Assembly: GCA_021818125.1 (NCBI GenBank)
Contig: JAKAFG010000020.1
Location: forward strand, 1 to 16,475
Origin: Pseudomonadota bacterium
Lineage (GTDB): Bacteria > Pseudomonadota > Gammaproteobacteria > Acidithiobacillales > Acidithiobacillaceae
Reading direction: 5' to 3'
DNA length: 16,475 nucleotides
Position numbers and translations under genes: made by a program
In this document: piece by piece, positions 14,638 to 16,475 of the stretch
How the letters are laid out: each line of letters begins with the position of its first letter
Position numbering within the stretch: the stretch's first letter is position 1
Notes under the pieces: generated by a model
The model's database searches: none
Seen by the model: the letters and a program-made list of their open reading frames with translations, nothing else
What the model was told of the DNA's origin: nothing

Positions 14638-16068
14638 TTGGAGGGTTTTTACACCCCTTGGCAAGCGGCCACGACACCAGCACCCCGACTGCTGCTGTTG
14701 AACCAGGCACTGGCGGAGGAGCTGGGGCTCGACAGTGACATGCTGGACAGCGATCTGGGTGCCGCCATTTTTTCAGGAAACCAGGTCCCGGAAGGCGCGC
14801 GGCCTCTGGCCCAGGCTTATGCCGGTCATCAGTTCGGCCATTTCTCTCCGCAACTGGGCGACGGCCGCGCCCTTCTGCTCGGCGAACTGATCGACCGCCA
14901 CGGCCGGCGCCGGGATATGCAACTCAAGGGCTCTGGTCGCACGCCCTTTTCGCGGGGCGGCGATGGCAAGGCGGCACTGGGGCCGGTGCTGCGCGAATAT
15001 GTCATCGGCGAAGCCATGCATGCGCTGGGCATACCCACGACCCGCGCGCTGGCCGCCGTCACGACAGGGGAAACCGTCCGTCGGGAAACATCGCTCCCCG
15101 GCGCCATCCTCACCCGCATCGCCGCCAGCCATATTCGCGTCGGCACCTTTCAGTTCTTTGCCGCACGCAACGAAAGTGCCAGGGTCAAACAGTTGGCCGA
15201 CTACACTATCGCGCGCCACTACTCCGCCTTGAAAGAGACCGATAATCCCTATCTCAGCCTCTTTGCTGCGGTATCCGCCGCACAGGCCGCGCTCATCGCA
15301 CGCTGGATGCTGGTCGGTTTCATTCATGGTGTGATGAATACGGACAACATGAGCATCGCCGGCGAAACCATCGACTATGGCCCCTGCGCCTTCATGGACC
15401 GCTATGATCCTGACACGGTTTTCAGCTCCATCGACGCGCAGGGCCGTTATGCCTATGCCCACCAGCCGTTGATCGCGCAATGGAACCTCACGCGCTTCGC
15501 CGAAACCCTGATTGATCTGGTTCACCCCGACGCCGATGAAGCCGTGCGCTTACTGACCGAGCAGATCAACGAGTTTCCTACGCTCTACACCCGCCACTGG
15601 CTCGATGGCATGCGCGCCAAGATGGGCCTGGCCACGGCAGAGGACGGCGATCTCGCGCTGGCGCAAGCTCTTTTGTCCGCCATGGAAGGCCAGAATGCCG
15701 ACTACACACAGGTCTTCCGCGGTTTATCAGCGGCAGTGCGCGGTGATCCGGCGCAGGTCCGCGCCCACTTTGCCAACCCGGCGCCGTTTGATCTCTGGTT
15801 AGCGCAATGGCAGGCCCGGCTGGCGCGCGAAAGCACCACCGCGGAGGCGCGCGCCGAGGCTATGGACCAGGTCAATCCGCTCTACATACCCCGCAACCAC
15901 AAAGTCGAGGAAGCCCTGACCGCCGCTACGCAGAACCAGGATTCCACCCTGTTTAAAGCGCTGCTCGCGGTGCTGGAACAACCCTTCGCGGAGCGTCCGG
16001 GGCTGGAGAGCTATACTTTGCCCGCTCCCGAGAGTTTTGGTCCGTTTAAGACCTTTTGCGGGACATAG
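14638..16068 (+). CDS. selO: Protein adenylyltransferase SelO (YdiU/UPF0061 family)
   Basis: A pseudokinase-fold enzyme that transfers AMP from ATP to Ser/Thr/Tyr of target proteins, linked to redox stress. It gives 476 residues from the first standard start, TTG at 14638. Visible are LAQAYAGHQFGHFSPQLGDGR, LKGSGRTPFSRGGDGKAALG (Lys97), GIPTTRALAAV, GVMNTDNMS (Asp236, Asn237) and DYG (Asp246). The 10-residue spacing of the last two elements matches known SelO active sites. It ends in TFCGT, the conserved C-terminal Cys motif (Sec in animal homologues). However, the in-frame codons 14614-14637 read FDNTYARE, which is typical of the SelO N-terminus. The true start is probably upstream, at a non-standard ATC (14605) or ATA (14608), or the base call is wrong. 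TTG at 14638 has no ribosome-binding site. It probably shares the clpS-clpA transcript. Confidence 0.92.
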   Translation: MEGFYTPWQAATTPAPRLLLLNQALAEELGLDSDMLDSDLGAAIFSGNQVPEGARPLAQAYAGHQFGHFSPQLGDGRALLLGELIDRHGRRRDMQLKGSGRTPFSRGGDGKAALGPVLREYVIGEAMHALGIPTTRALAAVTTGETVRRETSLPGAILTRIAASHIRVGTFQFFAARNESARVKQLADYTIARHYSALKETDNPYLSLFAAVSAAQAALIARWMLVGFIHGVMNTDNMSIAGETIDYGPCAFMDRYDPDTVFSSIDAQGRYAYAHQPLIAQWNLTRFAETLIDLVHPDADEAVRLLTEQINEFPTLYTRHWLDGMRAKMGLATAEDGDLALAQALLSAMEGQNADYTQVFRGLSAAVRGDPAQVRAHFANPAPFDLWLAQWQARLARESTTAEARAEAMDQVNPLYIPRNHKVEEALTAATQNQDSTLFKALLAVLEQPFAERPGLESYTLPAPESFGPFKTFCGT

Positions 16069-16086
16069 CGCGCGTCGCACAAGCAG

Positions 16087-16120
16087 CCACAGCGAGCCAT
16101 ACACATTGTCATCGCTGTGG
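16087..16120. repeat. long-arm inverted repeat after selO
   Basis: CCACAGCGA (16087-16095) and TCGCTGTGG (16112-16120) are perfect 9-base arms around a 16-base loop, 18 bases after the selO stop. There is no T-run afterwards, so it is at most a weak or factor-dependent terminator, or an mRNA 3'-end stabilising hairpin. Confidence 0.6.
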
Positions 16121-16130
16121 ACTCATTCCA

Positions 16131-16161
16131 GAAAAGTCTCAGCGCCATGAAGGTGGCGCTG
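16131..16161 (-). terminator. candidate weak terminator of the glycosylase gene
   Basis: Perfect 8-base arms CAGCGCCA (16140-16147) and TGGCGCTG (16154-16161) around a 6-base loop. Read on the minus strand the hairpin follows the glycosylase stop by about 30 bases and is trailed by AGACTTTTC, a short T-run. On the plus strand there is no T-run. Confidence 0.45.
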
Positions 16162-16190
16162 TAGATGGCAACGCACTCCTGAATGTCATG

Positions 16191-16475
16191 TTAACGGTCA
16201 TGCCCAAGCACCTCGGCTACGCGCGCCTGAAGCACCGGGATGAGCTCTTCCTCGAACCACGGATTGCGCTTCAGCCACAGATTATTACGCGGGCTGGGAT
16301 GCGGCAGCGGGATCAGGTTGGGCCAGTTTTTCCGCCATGCATGAACCACCTGCGTCAGTGTCCCGGTCTCGGCGGGAAGGTGATAAGCCCGGGCATACTG
16401 GCCGATGACCAGGGTGAGTTGCAGATGCTGCAAATGCGGCAGTAATTCCCCATGCCAGGCACGAGCGCACTCTGG
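16191..16475 (-). CDS. Uracil-DNA glycosylase family protein, C-terminal part (5' end outside window)
   Basis: The 94 visible residues start at the window edge with ECARAWHGELLPHL. They continue with LTLVIGQYARAYHL and the family's LPHPSPRNNLWLKRNPWFE, then a closing helix (VLQARVAEVLG). The HPSPRNN motif matches the second active-site motif of the uracil-DNA glycosylase superfamily, where the His contacts uracil or its phosphate. The N-terminal motif with the catalytic residue and any Fe-S cysteines lies outside the window, so the subfamily and its activity on uracil cannot be confirmed. The gene is convergent with selO, 122 bases apart. Confidence 0.85.
   Translation of the reverse strand, partial: PECARAWHGELLPHLQHLQLTLVIGQYARAYHLPAETGTLTQVVHAWRKNWPNLIPLPHPSPRNNLWLKRNPWFEEELIPVLQARVAEVLGHDR

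Noticed and set aside
14627..14640. ATG at 14627 as selO start
   Set aside because: It is out of frame with SelO and soon reaches a stop.
16056..16445. 129-residue plus-strand frame at the right edge
   Set aside because: It is antisense to the glycosylase-family motif HPSPRNN and overlaps the selO end.
1..16475. Mobile elements, CRISPR arrays, tRNA/rRNA genes, phage or defence islands
   Set aside because: I saw no transposase, integrase, regular direct-repeat array, cloverleaf or toxin-antitoxin pair. The gene content is ordinary chromosomal housekeeping.

Overview
The window is a gene-dense, single-copy bacterial chromosomal segment. Gene content, moderately high GC, ATG/GTG starts with good Shine-Dalgarno sites, and the runs gpmI-envC-ctpA and clpS-clpA point to a Gram-negative proteobacterium. 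My best guess is Acidithiobacillus or a close relative. That guess rests on overall resemblance of the proteins; there is no rRNA or other phylogenetic marker here to prove it.

Layout from left to right. (1) Minus strand: the N-terminal third of metK (S-adenosylmethionine synthetase) runs off the left edge. An orphan secreted beta-barrel-like protein lies upstream of it. (2) Plus strand, divergent: a PfkB-family kinase that looks like an adenosine/nucleoside kinase. Next to metK it would fit recycling of adenosine from the methyl cycle. (3) Minus strand, convergent with the kinase: a two-gene unit of a 'host attachment' (baeRF-like) protein followed by a single-domain rhodanese. (4) Plus strand: glgP (glycogen phosphorylase), then gpmI (phosphoglycerate mutase), an EnvC-like LytM protein and ctpA (S41 protease). 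Their products link glycogen breakdown and lower glycolysis to cell-wall remodelling. (5) Plus strand: a DJ-1/PfpI-family protein and a periplasmic parvulin prolyl isomerase, closed by a strong intrinsic terminator. (6) Plus strand: clpS-clpA (N-degron adaptor and AAA+ unfoldase), then selO (protein AMPylase). (7) Minus strand at the right edge: the C-terminal part of a uracil-DNA glycosylase family protein, convergent with selO.

There are no transposases, integrases, CRISPR arrays, tRNAs, rRNAs or phage genes, and no gene-free stretch above 300 bases. I see no clear novel multi-gene system. The most interesting points are local. The conserved SelO N-terminus is encoded upstream of the first standard start codon, right after a (GACG)5 tandem repeat that begins in the clpA stop codon. 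The metK leader has a palindrome and direct repeats around its ribosome-binding site. A palindrome abuts the candidate clpS promoter. The EnvC-like protein has lost its metal ligands, and CtpA has exactly two cysteines, one at an unusual position.
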